Source of the DNA: Kitasatospora albolonga
GTDB lineage: Bacteria > Actinomycetota > Actinomycetes > Streptomycetales > Streptomycetaceae
Reading direction: 5' to 3'
DNA length: 64,000 bases
NCBI GenBank assembly: GCA_002082585.1
Contig: CP020563.1
Coordinates: forward strand, 7,620,001-7,684,000
The notes under the pieces were generated by a model. It searched no databases. It saw only the letters and a program-made list of their open reading frames with translations, and had not been told where the DNA came from. The first letter of the stretch is position 1. Each line of letters starts with the position of its first letter. Both the position numbers and the translations under genes were made by a program. Shown piece by piece: positions 54,504 through 61,694 of this stretch.

Positions 54504-55808
54504 TCAGGTCCTCAGCGCGGTGTCCGCCGCGCCCCGGGAGGCCAGCTCCTGGCGGATGTACCACTCGGTGCTCAGCGCCCGGTGCTGGTCGTCCGGTGAC
54601 AGCGCGGCGATCCGGCCGGGCGCGGCGCCCCGTACCACCTCGCTGCGGTGGGCCAGGATCGCCGCCAGCTTCCGGGGCAGCCAGGGGGCGACGTCGACCG
54701 TCGTGGTGATCCACGCGTCATCGGAGACGTAGAGCGCCTCCACGGGCGTGCCCCGTCGGCCCATGCGTCCGCCCACCGCCTCGGCGGCCGAGCGCGGGTG
54801 GGTGGCCAGGTAGAGGGCGCTCGGCTGCCAGGGCTCACCGGCCTCGGGGTAGAGCCGGGCGAGGCCCGAGGCGCGGACGGCCAGGGCGGTGACCCGGTGG
54901 GCGTGTACGTGGTCGGGGTGGCCCGTCATGCCGCCGTAGGGGTCCGGGGCGATCACCACCTGCGGCCGGACGGCGCGGATGTGGGCCACCACGGCGCCCA
55001 CGGCCTCGTCCAGCGGCGCGTCGAGGAACCGGGGGCGGCCGGGCGCCGACTCCGGAACCTTGGCGTCCGCGTAGCCGAGCGGCCGGGGCGGACCCGCGCC
55101 GAGGATCTCCAGCGCCCGCGCCAGCTCGGCGACCCGGTGGGTCTCTTCCGCCCAGGTCGCGGTGACCACCGCCGTCCGTGCGCCGGCCGCCGCGTGCTGG
55201 GCGAGGACGCCGCCCGAGAAGAGGGACTCGTCGTCCGGGTGCGCGTGGACGGCGAGCACGCTCGGGAGGGGAGGCGGCGCCTCCGGGGTCGCCGGGGCCG
55301 CTGTGGAGTTTGCCGCCGGGCGGGTGCCGGAGGCGCCCCGTACGTCCGCCGCGTGGCGCAGCATCAGGTCGAGCGTCGAGCGGCTCAGCCGGAGGCGGGG
55401 GAGGACCTCCGGGGCGAACCAGTGCAGCATCACCCCCTCCGTCAGCGTGAGCCGCGCGGGGTCCCCGTTCCACCGGCCGGAGTAGACGGCCACCGGAACC
55501 GGCGTACCGTCCATGCCGGTCGCGGTCTCGACGGCGTACGGCTCCAGCACGGGCAGGTCGAGGCCCGCCTCCTCCCGTAACTCCCGCCGGACGGTCTCCT
55601 CCAGCGACCGGTCCTGCGGTTCCCGGCCGCCGCCCAGGAGCGACCAGGCGCCCGGCTCCCAGATCCGGCCCGGGAGGTGGTCGCGCAGGTGCATCAGGTA
55701 CTGCCCGGCGTCGTTGCGGATGAGCGCCGAGGCGTTCACCGGCTCGGCCGCCGTGGAGCCGGGGACGGGTACGGGGGCCTCGGTCGGGCGAGGCGGCTGG
55801 TCGGTCAC
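54504..55808 (-). CDS. NUDIX domain fused to PIG-L (LmbE) deacetylase
   Basis: This 434-residue fusion has an N-terminal NUDIX domain (about residues 20-150, ending GGGREPQDRS ... RRELREEAGL, with slightly changed spacing) and a C-terminal PIG-L deacetylase domain (about 185-425) with zinc-binding AVHAHPDDES and HPDHVHAHR. PIG-L enzymes remove N-acetyl groups from amino sugars; the NUDIX part could act on a nucleotide-sugar or related diphosphate. The combination in one chain is unusual. Start taken at the GTG 55808, with no strong RBS. Leu77 is a TTA codon. Confidence 0.8.
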   Translation of the reverse strand: MTDQPPRPTEAPVPVPGSTAAEPVNASALIRNDAGQYLMHLRDHLPGRIWEPGAWSLLGGGREPQDRSLEETVRRELREEAGLDLPVLEPYAVETATGMDGTPVPVAVYSGRWNGDPARLTLTEGVMLHWFAPEVLPRLRLSRSTLDLMLRHAADVRGASGTRPAANSTAAPATPEAPPPLPSVLAVHAHPDDESLFSGGVLAQHAAAGARTAVVTATWAEETHRVAELARALEILGAGPPRPLGYADAKVPESAPGRPRFLDAPLDEAVGAVVAHIRAVRPQVVIAPDPYGGMTGHPDHVHAHRVTALAVRASGLARLYPEAGEPWQPSALYLATHPRSAAEAVGGRMGRRGTPVEALYVSDDAWITTTVDVAPWLPRKLAAILAHRSEVVRGAAPGRIAALSPDDQHRALSTEWYIRQELASRGAADTALRT

Positions 55809-55991
55809 GGGGTGACCGTAGCGCCGGGCGGGAGGCGGGGTGGTGGGTTCGGGTGCGGGGTCAGTCCGGCGGGTGACGGGTGGGGTGGGCCGCGGTCCGT
55901 ACGTGTGGACTCGGCAGGCGCGGGCAGCCGCACCGGGAGACGGTGGAGGAAAGCTCCATCTGTCCGTTTCCTGTCGTTGTGGAGGATCGTA

Positions 55992-56198
55992 ATGACCCAC
56001 CCGTACCCCGACCCCGTACCGCCGTCGCCGACGCCTCCGCCCGTGCCGGGACCGCCCACCCCCGTGCCGAGCCCGCCGCCCGTGCCGCCGGGCCCCGCCC
56101 CGGTGCCTCCCGGCCCGTCCCCGGACCCGGTTCCGCAGCCGCCCGGCCCCGACCCCGTACCGGACCCGGAGCCGCAGCCCGAGCCCGCCGGGTCGTAG
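55992..56198 (+). CDS. Proline-rich small protein
   Basis: The 68-residue product is about half proline, with repeats such as PVPPGPAPVPPGP, and no hydrophobic segment or signal peptide. GGAGG (55981-55985) lies seven bases before the ATG. It is followed by a strong hairpin. I know no homologue by name. Either a small disordered protein or a non-coding frame in a GC-rich region; the RBS and terminator favour a gene. Confidence 0.5.
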   Translation: MTHPYPDPVPPSPTPPPVPGPPTPVPSPPPVPPGPAPVPPGPSPDPVPQPPGPDPVPDPEPQPEPAGS

Positions 56199-56215
56199 AG
56201 GAGTCAGGGCAGGTG

Positions 56216-56249
56216 GAGCGGGGTCTCCATACGTACGGAGACCCCGCTC
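56216..56249. terminator. Strong bidirectional hairpin between convergent genes
   Basis: GAGCGGGGTCTCC (56216-56228) and its perfect inverse (56237-56249) enclose ATACGTAC. The right arm covers the stop codon region of the PLP decarboxylase gene. It should end transcription from both sides. Confidence 0.85.
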
Positions 56250-57624
56250 AGCCCAGCACCGTCAGCGCGTCCGCGTACGCCAGACCGCTCTCCGCGGCGA
56301 TCGCGTCCAGCGTCTGCGCCTCCCGTACCGTCGCGAACACCATCTCGCCCTCCGGCGCCGACGAGCGGAAGCCGTACACCGCCGGGCGCGGCAGGCTGTT
56401 GTACGCCCACGGAGTGGAGAAGTAGTACGCCCCCGTGTCGTACAGCACCACGAAGTCGCCCTCGGCCAGCTCCGGCAGCTTCCGGCCGTGCGCCACCACA
56501 TCGCCCGCGAAGCAGCACGGGCCCGCGATGTCCTGCGCCAGGGGTGGGCCGTCCTTCGGGGTGCCGTCCGCCGCGAACGCGCCGATCCGCAGCGGCCAGG
56601 AGCCGGGCATGAAGACCGTACGGGTGGCGGTCTGCGCCCCCGCGTGGGTGAGCGCGATCCGGCGCCCGCCCGCGTCCTTCGTGTACTCCACCCGCGCCCC
56701 GATGAAGCCGTTCTTCGCCAGCAGCGACCGGCCGAACTCGGTGACCAGCGTGTACCGCCCGGAGAACAGCCCGGGGGCGGCGGCCGTGAGCGCGTTCACG
56801 TATGCCGCGTACGTGGGGTGCGTGGTGTCGTCCGTGAAGTTGACCGGGAGCCCGCCGCCGATGTCCAGGCTGGTGATCTGCCGGGTGCCGAGGTGTTCGT
56901 TGATCTCCTCGGCCAGTTCGTACGTCCGCGCCACGCCTGCCGCGATCAGCTCCAACGGGCAGCCCTGGGAGCCGACATGGGCGTGCAGACGGGTGAGCCA
57001 GGGGCGGGCGGCGAAGGCCCGTACGACCGCCTCGCGGGCCCCCGGGTCGCGCAGCGCCACCCCGAACTTCGAGGTGTCCGTCGCCGTGCTCATCGGGCCG
57101 ATCGCGCCACCGCCCACCTGGGGATTGACCCGCAGCCCGAGGACGGAGGGGGAGTCCCGGTTCCGTAAGGCGTCGATGCGGAGCAGCTCGTCGGTGCTGT
57201 CGGCGTTGACCGCCACCCCGAGCGCGAGCGCCAGCCGGATCTCCTCGCGGGTCTTGGCGGGGGAGTCCAGGACGATCGTCCCCGGCGCGAACCCGGCCTC
57301 GACCGCGAGCCGCAGCTCACCCGGGCTCGCCACCTCGCATCCCATCCCGCAGTCGGCGAGCAGCCGCAGGACCGGGACGAGCGAGGACGCCTTGGCCGCG
57401 AAGGTGTGCAGGACGCCGGGGCTGTGGGCGAACGCCTCCCGCAGCGCGGCGACGGAGGAGCGGACCCCGTCGGTGTCGACGAATCCGGCCACCGGGCGGG
57501 ACTCGCCCAGCAGCCCCTGCCGGACGGCCGCCCGGACGGCGGCGTCGAAACGGACGGCGGGGCGTCGAGGGGCGATGGAAGTCGACGGTGTCGTACGGCC
57601 GGAGTCGGTGATGGCTGCCCCCAC
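56248..57624 (-). CDS. Fold-III PLP decarboxylase (Orn/Lys/Arg or diaminopimelate type)
   Basis: This 458-residue protein has the alanine-racemase-like barrel motifs of type III PLP decarboxylases: the PLP lysine in HTFAAKAS (about residue 78), CEVASPGEL, RLHAHVGSQG, DIGGGLPVNF, EFGRS, and a C-terminal GPCCFAGDVVAHG and YDTGAYYFST. It should decarboxylate a basic amino acid or diaminopimelate. The EFGR is usually EPGR. Start at GTG 57624. One Leu (about residue 153) is TTA. It begins 43 bases after the encapsulin gene and could belong to that operon; it has no encapsulation tail. Confidence 0.82.
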   Translation of the reverse strand: MGAAITDSGRTTPSTSIAPRRPAVRFDAAVRAAVRQGLLGESRPVAGFVDTDGVRSSVAALREAFAHSPGVLHTFAAKASSLVPVLRLLADCGMGCEVASPGELRLAVEAGFAPGTIVLDSPAKTREEIRLALALGVAVNADSTDELLRIDALRNRDSPSVLGLRVNPQVGGGAIGPMSTATDTSKFGVALRDPGAREAVVRAFAARPWLTRLHAHVGSQGCPLELIAAGVARTYELAEEINEHLGTRQITSLDIGGGLPVNFTDDTTHPTYAAYVNALTAAAPGLFSGRYTLVTEFGRSLLAKNGFIGARVEYTKDAGGRRIALTHAGAQTATRTVFMPGSWPLRIGAFAADGTPKDGPPLAQDIAGPCCFAGDVVAHGRKLPELAEGDFVVLYDTGAYYFSTPWAYNSLPRPAVYGFRSSAPEGEMVFATVREAQTLDAIAAESGLAYADALTVLG

Positions 57625-57667
57625 AGGTCTTCGGCTCTTCGGCGGATGGCGTTCGAGCGGCCGCCGC

Positions 57668-58465
57668 TCAGGCGATGAGCCCGACCACCGCCTCCGGTGT
57701 CAGCATCCGGAAGGTGAACGCCTGCTGGAAGTAGAGGTGGACGCTGGTGGCGTCGTGGTCCGCGTACCCGATCGACAGATCCTGGCCCAGGCAGAGTTCG
57801 AAGTCGCCGCCCCGGGTGGAGAGCAGCACCCCGCCCCTCACGGCGGGCGCCCACAGGATCTCGTCGTCCACGATACGGCTCAGATGCGTCTTCACCGGAT
57901 ACCCGTGGTCGGACGTCTCGGCGGCCTCGGTGAACGCGTCCGCGCCGAGCAGCAGCCGGTACGGTCCGTCGACCCCGGCCAGCCGCAGCCGCGTCACCGC
58001 CTGGCTCACCGCCACCGGGTAGTCCCGCGCGTCGGCGGGCAGCGGCAGCGGGTCGTGCGAGGAGCCGTCCCGCAGACCGGTGATCCCGGCCGCCGCGTAC
58101 CCGTCGATGATCGCCATGTCCTCCGCGAACGCACAGGTGCGCGCCGCGTCCTTGACGGGCTGCCAGTCGCTGTCGGCGGAGCCACGCTCCACGTCGTCCA
58201 CGGCCTGCCGGGTCACGGTGAACGGCACCCGCCACTCGATGACCGGCATCGACGTACGGGCCCGGGCCAGGACGTCCGGAGCGGGCGGGTCGATGTCGCG
58301 CAGATGGCCGTCACCGACCGCTGCCAGCGTCGGGCCGTCCGGATCGGAGACGTCGACGACACGGCGGCCGGCCACATGGCGGCGGAACGTACGCCGGGCC
58401 TCCTCCTCGATCTCGTCCCAGGCGGCGGGGGTGACCGGTGCGAGTTCGCGGTGCAGATTGTTCAT
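57668..58465 (-). CDS. Family 1 encapsulin shell protein
   Basis: This 265-residue protein begins MNNLHRELAPVTPAAWDEIEEEARR, the well-known N-terminus of Family 1 (linocin M18/CFP29-like) encapsulins, and shows the HK97-fold strings and the expected length. It self-assembles into a protein nanocompartment holding the neighbouring peroxidase. The ATG 58465 overlaps the DyP stop by TGATG. A GTG one codon upstream is possible but less likely. Genes are ordered dyp then shell, as usual. Confidence 0.95.
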   Translation of the reverse strand: MNNLHRELAPVTPAAWDEIEEEARRTFRRHVAGRRVVDVSDPDGPTLAAVGDGHLRDIDPPAPDVLARARTSMPVIEWRVPFTVTRQAVDDVERGSADSDWQPVKDAARTCAFAEDMAIIDGYAAAGITGLRDGSSHDPLPLPADARDYPVAVSQAVTRLRLAGVDGPYRLLLGADAFTEAAETSDHGYPVKTHLSRIVDDEILWAPAVRGGVLLSTRGGDFELCLGQDLSIGYADHDATSVHLYFQQAFTFRMLTPEAVVGLIA

Positions 58466-59538
58466 CACTGGGCGCTTTCTTGCAGGCTGCCGATGCGCAG
58501 CGAACCGTGGTCCGATCCGGTCGCGAGGGGCTTCTGCCGGACCGGTACGGGCACCGGTTCCGGCCGGTCACCCGGGCGGGCGCGGGCGGGCGGGGGCGGT
58601 GGGGCGTCGAGGAAGTCGGCGCGGGGCGCGAAGAAGAGGCCCCCGGTGACCGCCGTGGAGAAGTCGAGGATGCGGTCGTGCGTGCCGGGCGGATCGCCGA
58701 GGAACATATTGCGGAGCATGCGCTCGGTGACGTCGGGGTCGGCCGCGTACCCGATGAAGTACGTGCCGAACTCGCCCTGCCCGAAGTTCCCGAACGGCAT
58801 GTTCGCCCGCAGGATGTCGCGTTCGGTGCCGTCCGGGTCGGTGATCGTGTTGAGCGCGAGGTGGGAGTCGGCGGGCTTCTCCTCGTCCGGGAACTCCACG
58901 TCGTCGAGCTTGGTGCGGCCGATGACCCGCTCCTGCTCCTCCACGGAGAGCGCGTTCCACGAGGTCAGGTCGTGCAGGTACTTCTGTACGACGACATAGC
59001 TGCCGCCCTCGAACTCCGGGTCGTCGTCCGCCCCGACGAGCGCGGCCGCACGGGCGTCGTCGCCCACCGGGTTCTCCGTACCGTCCACGAAACCGAGCAG
59101 GTCCCGGTGGTCGAGATAGCGGAAGCCGTGTGTCTCGTCCACGATCCGCAGCGCCCCGCCGAGCTTGTCGAGCAGCTGCGCCGCCCACGCGAAGCAGACG
59201 TCCATCCGCTCGGCCCGGATGTGCAGCAGCACGTCGCCCGGGGTCGCCGGGGCGTGGTGGAGCGGGCCGCGCAGCTCCGGGAACGGGTGGAGGCGGGCGG
59301 GGCGCGGCCCGCCGAACAGCCGGTCCCAGGCGGTGGAGCCGAACCCCGTCACACAGGCCAGACCGGCGTCCGGGTAGCGGAAACCGAGAGAACGGGCCAC
59401 GGCCGCCAGATCCGGCAGCACCTCCCGTACGGCTTCCTCCCCGCCCGGCTCGATCGTGCCGACGAGGAAGAGCGCCGCGTTCGTCAGCGGAGCCACGACG
59501 GGCTGGACCGAGACGGGGTCGGGGACGGCGTCGGGCAT
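58465..59538 (-). CDS. DyP-type heme peroxidase, encapsulin cargo
   Basis: This 357-residue heme peroxidase carries the GXXDG motif GFVDG (Asp152), the proximal ligand His226 (PADSHLALN) and the catalytic Arg244 (DILRANMPFG), matching positions in the Rhodococcus DypB group. The C-terminus SDHGSLRIGSLQESAQ fits the encapsulation peptide pattern (SLGIGSL-like), so it should be packed into the shell. The ATG at 59538 has GGAG five to six bases upstream. It is coupled to the encapsulin gene by TGATG. Confidence 0.95.
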   Translation of the reverse strand: MPDAVPDPVSVQPVVAPLTNAALFLVGTIEPGGEEAVREVLPDLAAVARSLGFRYPDAGLACVTGFGSTAWDRLFGGPRPARLHPFPELRGPLHHAPATPGDVLLHIRAERMDVCFAWAAQLLDKLGGALRIVDETHGFRYLDHRDLLGFVDGTENPVGDDARAAALVGADDDPEFEGGSYVVVQKYLHDLTSWNALSVEEQERVIGRTKLDDVEFPDEEKPADSHLALNTITDPDGTERDILRANMPFGNFGQGEFGTYFIGYAADPDVTERMLRNMFLGDPPGTHDRILDFSTAVTGGLFFAPRADFLDAPPPPPARARPGDRPEPVPVPVRQKPLATGSDHGSLRIGSLQESAQ

Positions 59539-59562
59539 GCGCGCACTCCAGGCATCGGGGCG

Positions 59563-59638
59563 ATCGGGTGGACAGGGCCCGCCGTTCATGGTGATGCGGC
59601 AGGGCCCGCTGCCCGCATCGGGTGAACAGGGCTCGCCG
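59563..59638. repeat. 22-bp direct repeats upstream of the DyP-encapsulin operon
   Basis: ATCGGGTGGACAGGGCCCGC (first 20 bases, 59563-59582) recurs as ATCGGGTGAACAGGGCTCGC at 59617-59636, 54 bases apart, identical at all but two positions. The repeats lie 25-100 bases before the DyP start and could be a regulator site. The rest of the 255-nt gap to 59793 shows nothing notable. Confidence 0.5.
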
Positions 59639-59793
59639 ACCACTAAGCCATGTCCCGTCGGCGGCCGCATCCGGGGTGGACCGGGCGGGGGAGGGGCGGC
59701 GGGGGCGGTGCCGTCCGGGTGCGCGTGTGTGCGTACGCCTCAGGTGTCTGCTCCGGCCCCGGGGCCGGAGCCCTCGACTCTGCTCGCGCGCCC

Positions 59794-60948
59794 TCACCCC
59801 AGCCCGAGGTGGTGGGCGATGACCATCTGCTGTACCTCGGTGGTGCCTTCGCCGACCTCGAGCACTTTGGCGTCCCGGTAGAAGCGGGCCACCGGGTAGT
59901 CGTTCATCAGCCCGTAGCCGCCGAACACCTGGGTGGCCTCCCGGGCGTTCTCCATGGCGGCCCGCGAGGAGACCAGCTTCGCCATGGCCGCCTCCTTCGA
60001 GAACCCCGCGCCACGGTCCAGCGCCGCCGCGGCGGTGTACCAGGCCAGCCGGGCGGTGTGGGCGCGCACCTCCATGTCGGCGATTCCGAACCGTACCGAC
60101 TGGTGGGCGGCGAGCGGGCGGCCGAACGTCTCCCGCTGCCGGGCGTGGCGTACGCACTCGTCGACACAGCCCTGCGCGAGCCCCGTCCCCACGGCGGCGA
60201 TGGCGATCCGGCTCTCGTCGAGCACGGCCATCGACTGGGCGAGGCCGAGGCCGCGGGTGCCGAGCAGGTTCTCCGCGGGCACCCGGCAGTCGGCGAAGGA
60301 CAGCGCGCGGGTGTCGGACGCGCACCACCCCACCTTGGAGTAGGGCGGCGACACCGTGAAACCGGGGGTGCCGGAGGGCACCACGATCGTGGAGATCTCC
60401 CTGCCGCCGTCCGGCAGGGTGCCCGTGACGGCGGTGACCGTCACCAGGCTGGTGATGTCGGTGCCCGCGTTGGTGATGAAGCACTTCTCGCCGTTCAGTA
60501 CCCAGGTGTCGCCGTCGAGGACGGCGGTGGTGCGGAGCGCCCCGGCGTCGGTGCCCCCGCTCGGCTCGGTCAGCCCGAGTGCCGCGAGCGCCCCGCCCGT
60601 GGACAGGGGCGGCAGCCAGCGGCGCTTCTGCTCCGGCGAACCGAACCGGTGAAGGGGCAGGGCGCCCAGGGAGACGCCCGCGGAGAGTGCGACGGCGACC
60701 GAGGAGTCGACCCGCGCGAGTTCCTCCAGCGCCAGGCACAGGCTCAGGAAGTCGCCTCCCGCGCCACCGTGCTCCTCGTCGAGAATGAGCCCGAACAGGC
60801 CCATCCGGCCCAGGGACGCGACGAGCCGGTAGGGGAAGTCGCCCCGCTCGTAGAGTTCACCGATGACGGGTGCCACCTCGTCGCGGGCGAAGGCCCGGAC
60901 GGTCTTCCGCAGCAGTTCCTGCTCGTCCGTCAGCCGGAGGTCGATCAT
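59794..60948 (-). CDS. Acyl-CoA dehydrogenase
   Basis: This 384-residue FAD enzyme has the family strings LTEPSGGTDAGALRTTA (FAD/substrate loop), NGEKCFITNAG, and a C-terminal VFGGYGLMNDYPVARFYRDAKVLEVGEGTTEVQQ, where the Glu of GEGT corresponds to the catalytic base of the common subgroup. It should desaturate an acyl-CoA or carrier-bound acyl chain. The ATG has AGGAG upstream and overlaps the racemase gene stop by ATGA. In this operon with an NRPS-like protein it may act on a carrier-bound amino or fatty acyl group. Confidence 0.9.
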   Translation of the reverse strand: MIDLRLTDEQELLRKTVRAFARDEVAPVIGELYERGDFPYRLVASLGRMGLFGLILDEEHGGAGGDFLSLCLALEELARVDSSVAVALSAGVSLGALPLHRFGSPEQKRRWLPPLSTGGALAALGLTEPSGGTDAGALRTTAVLDGDTWVLNGEKCFITNAGTDITSLVTVTAVTGTLPDGGREISTIVVPSGTPGFTVSPPYSKVGWCASDTRALSFADCRVPAENLLGTRGLGLAQSMAVLDESRIAIAAVGTGLAQGCVDECVRHARQRETFGRPLAAHQSVRFGIADMEVRAHTARLAWYTAAAALDRGAGFSKEAAMAKLVSSRAAMENAREATQVFGGYGLMNDYPVARFYRDAKVLEVGEGTTEVQQMVIAHHLGLG

Positions 60949-61694
60949 GGTGCTCCTTTCAGGGAGCCGGTGGCGGCCATGCAGCCGGCCGGGCCACCGG
61001 GCCGGTACAGGGCTTCCGCGCAGGCGGTCGCCAGCGCCGCCACACTGGACACCTCGTTGTCGGGGGGCAGTCCGGCCGCCGCGTAGGCGATCGGCAGTTC
61101 GGTGCAGGCAGTGACGACCGGAATGCGTTCGCGGCGGCGCAGTTCGAGCACGGCGGAACGGAACGCCTCCGCGGCCTCCGGTACGCGGTTCGCCTTCACC
61201 AGCGTCGCCGCCGCGTGGATGCGCCGTTGCAGCGCGTCGTCCGGTACGGCCAGCCGGTAGCCGCCGGCCCGCGCGCAGCGCTGGTAGATGCCGCTGGCCA
61301 CGGTTCCGGTGGTGGCCGCGAGCCAGGCCCCGCCCGGGCTGGCCGCACCGGTCGCGCGCAGGGTCGCCTCGACGATGTGCACCAGGGGGACGGGCAGCTC
61401 CGCACGTATCCGGTCGAGCCATACGTGGGCCGTGTTGCAGGGGACGGCCAGGACTTCGGCGCCCCACCCGGCCAGGGTCAGGAGGCCGTCGTGGAGCAGG
61501 GCCAGGGGAGCGTCGTCACCGCTGAGCAGGGCCTCCGTCCGGTCGGGTATCGACGGGTCGGAGAGCAGCAGGATTCTGGGGTGCTCCTGGTCGGTGGCGG
61601 CCGGGGCGCGGGCCGCCAGGAGCCGCAGGAACTCCGCCGTCGCGGCGGGCCCCATGCCACCGAGGACGCCGAGTGACAGGGGGCGGCCGGTCAT
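60945..61694 (-). CDS. Aspartate/glutamate racemase family protein
   Basis: This 249-residue protein has the two catalytic Cys motifs of the cofactor-independent Asp/Glu racemase family, AVPCNTAH (about residue 82) and VVTACTELP (about residue 200), and the N-terminal LGVLGGMGPAATAEFLR. It should racemise an acidic amino acid, giving D-Asp or D-Glu for the pathway. The ATG at 61694 overlaps the PP-loop/NRPS-like gene stop by ATGA, and its own stop overlaps the acyl-CoA dehydrogenase start. Confidence 0.88.
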   Translation of the reverse strand: MTGRPLSLGVLGGMGPAATAEFLRLLAARAPAATDQEHPRILLLSDPSIPDRTEALLSGDDAPLALLHDGLLTLAGWGAEVLAVPCNTAHVWLDRIRAELPVPLVHIVEATLRATGAASPGGAWLAATTGTVASGIYQRCARAGGYRLAVPDDALQRRIHAAATLVKANRVPEAAEAFRSAVLELRRRERIPVVTACTELPIAYAAAGLPPDNEVSSVAALATACAEALYRPGGPAGCMAATGSLKGAP

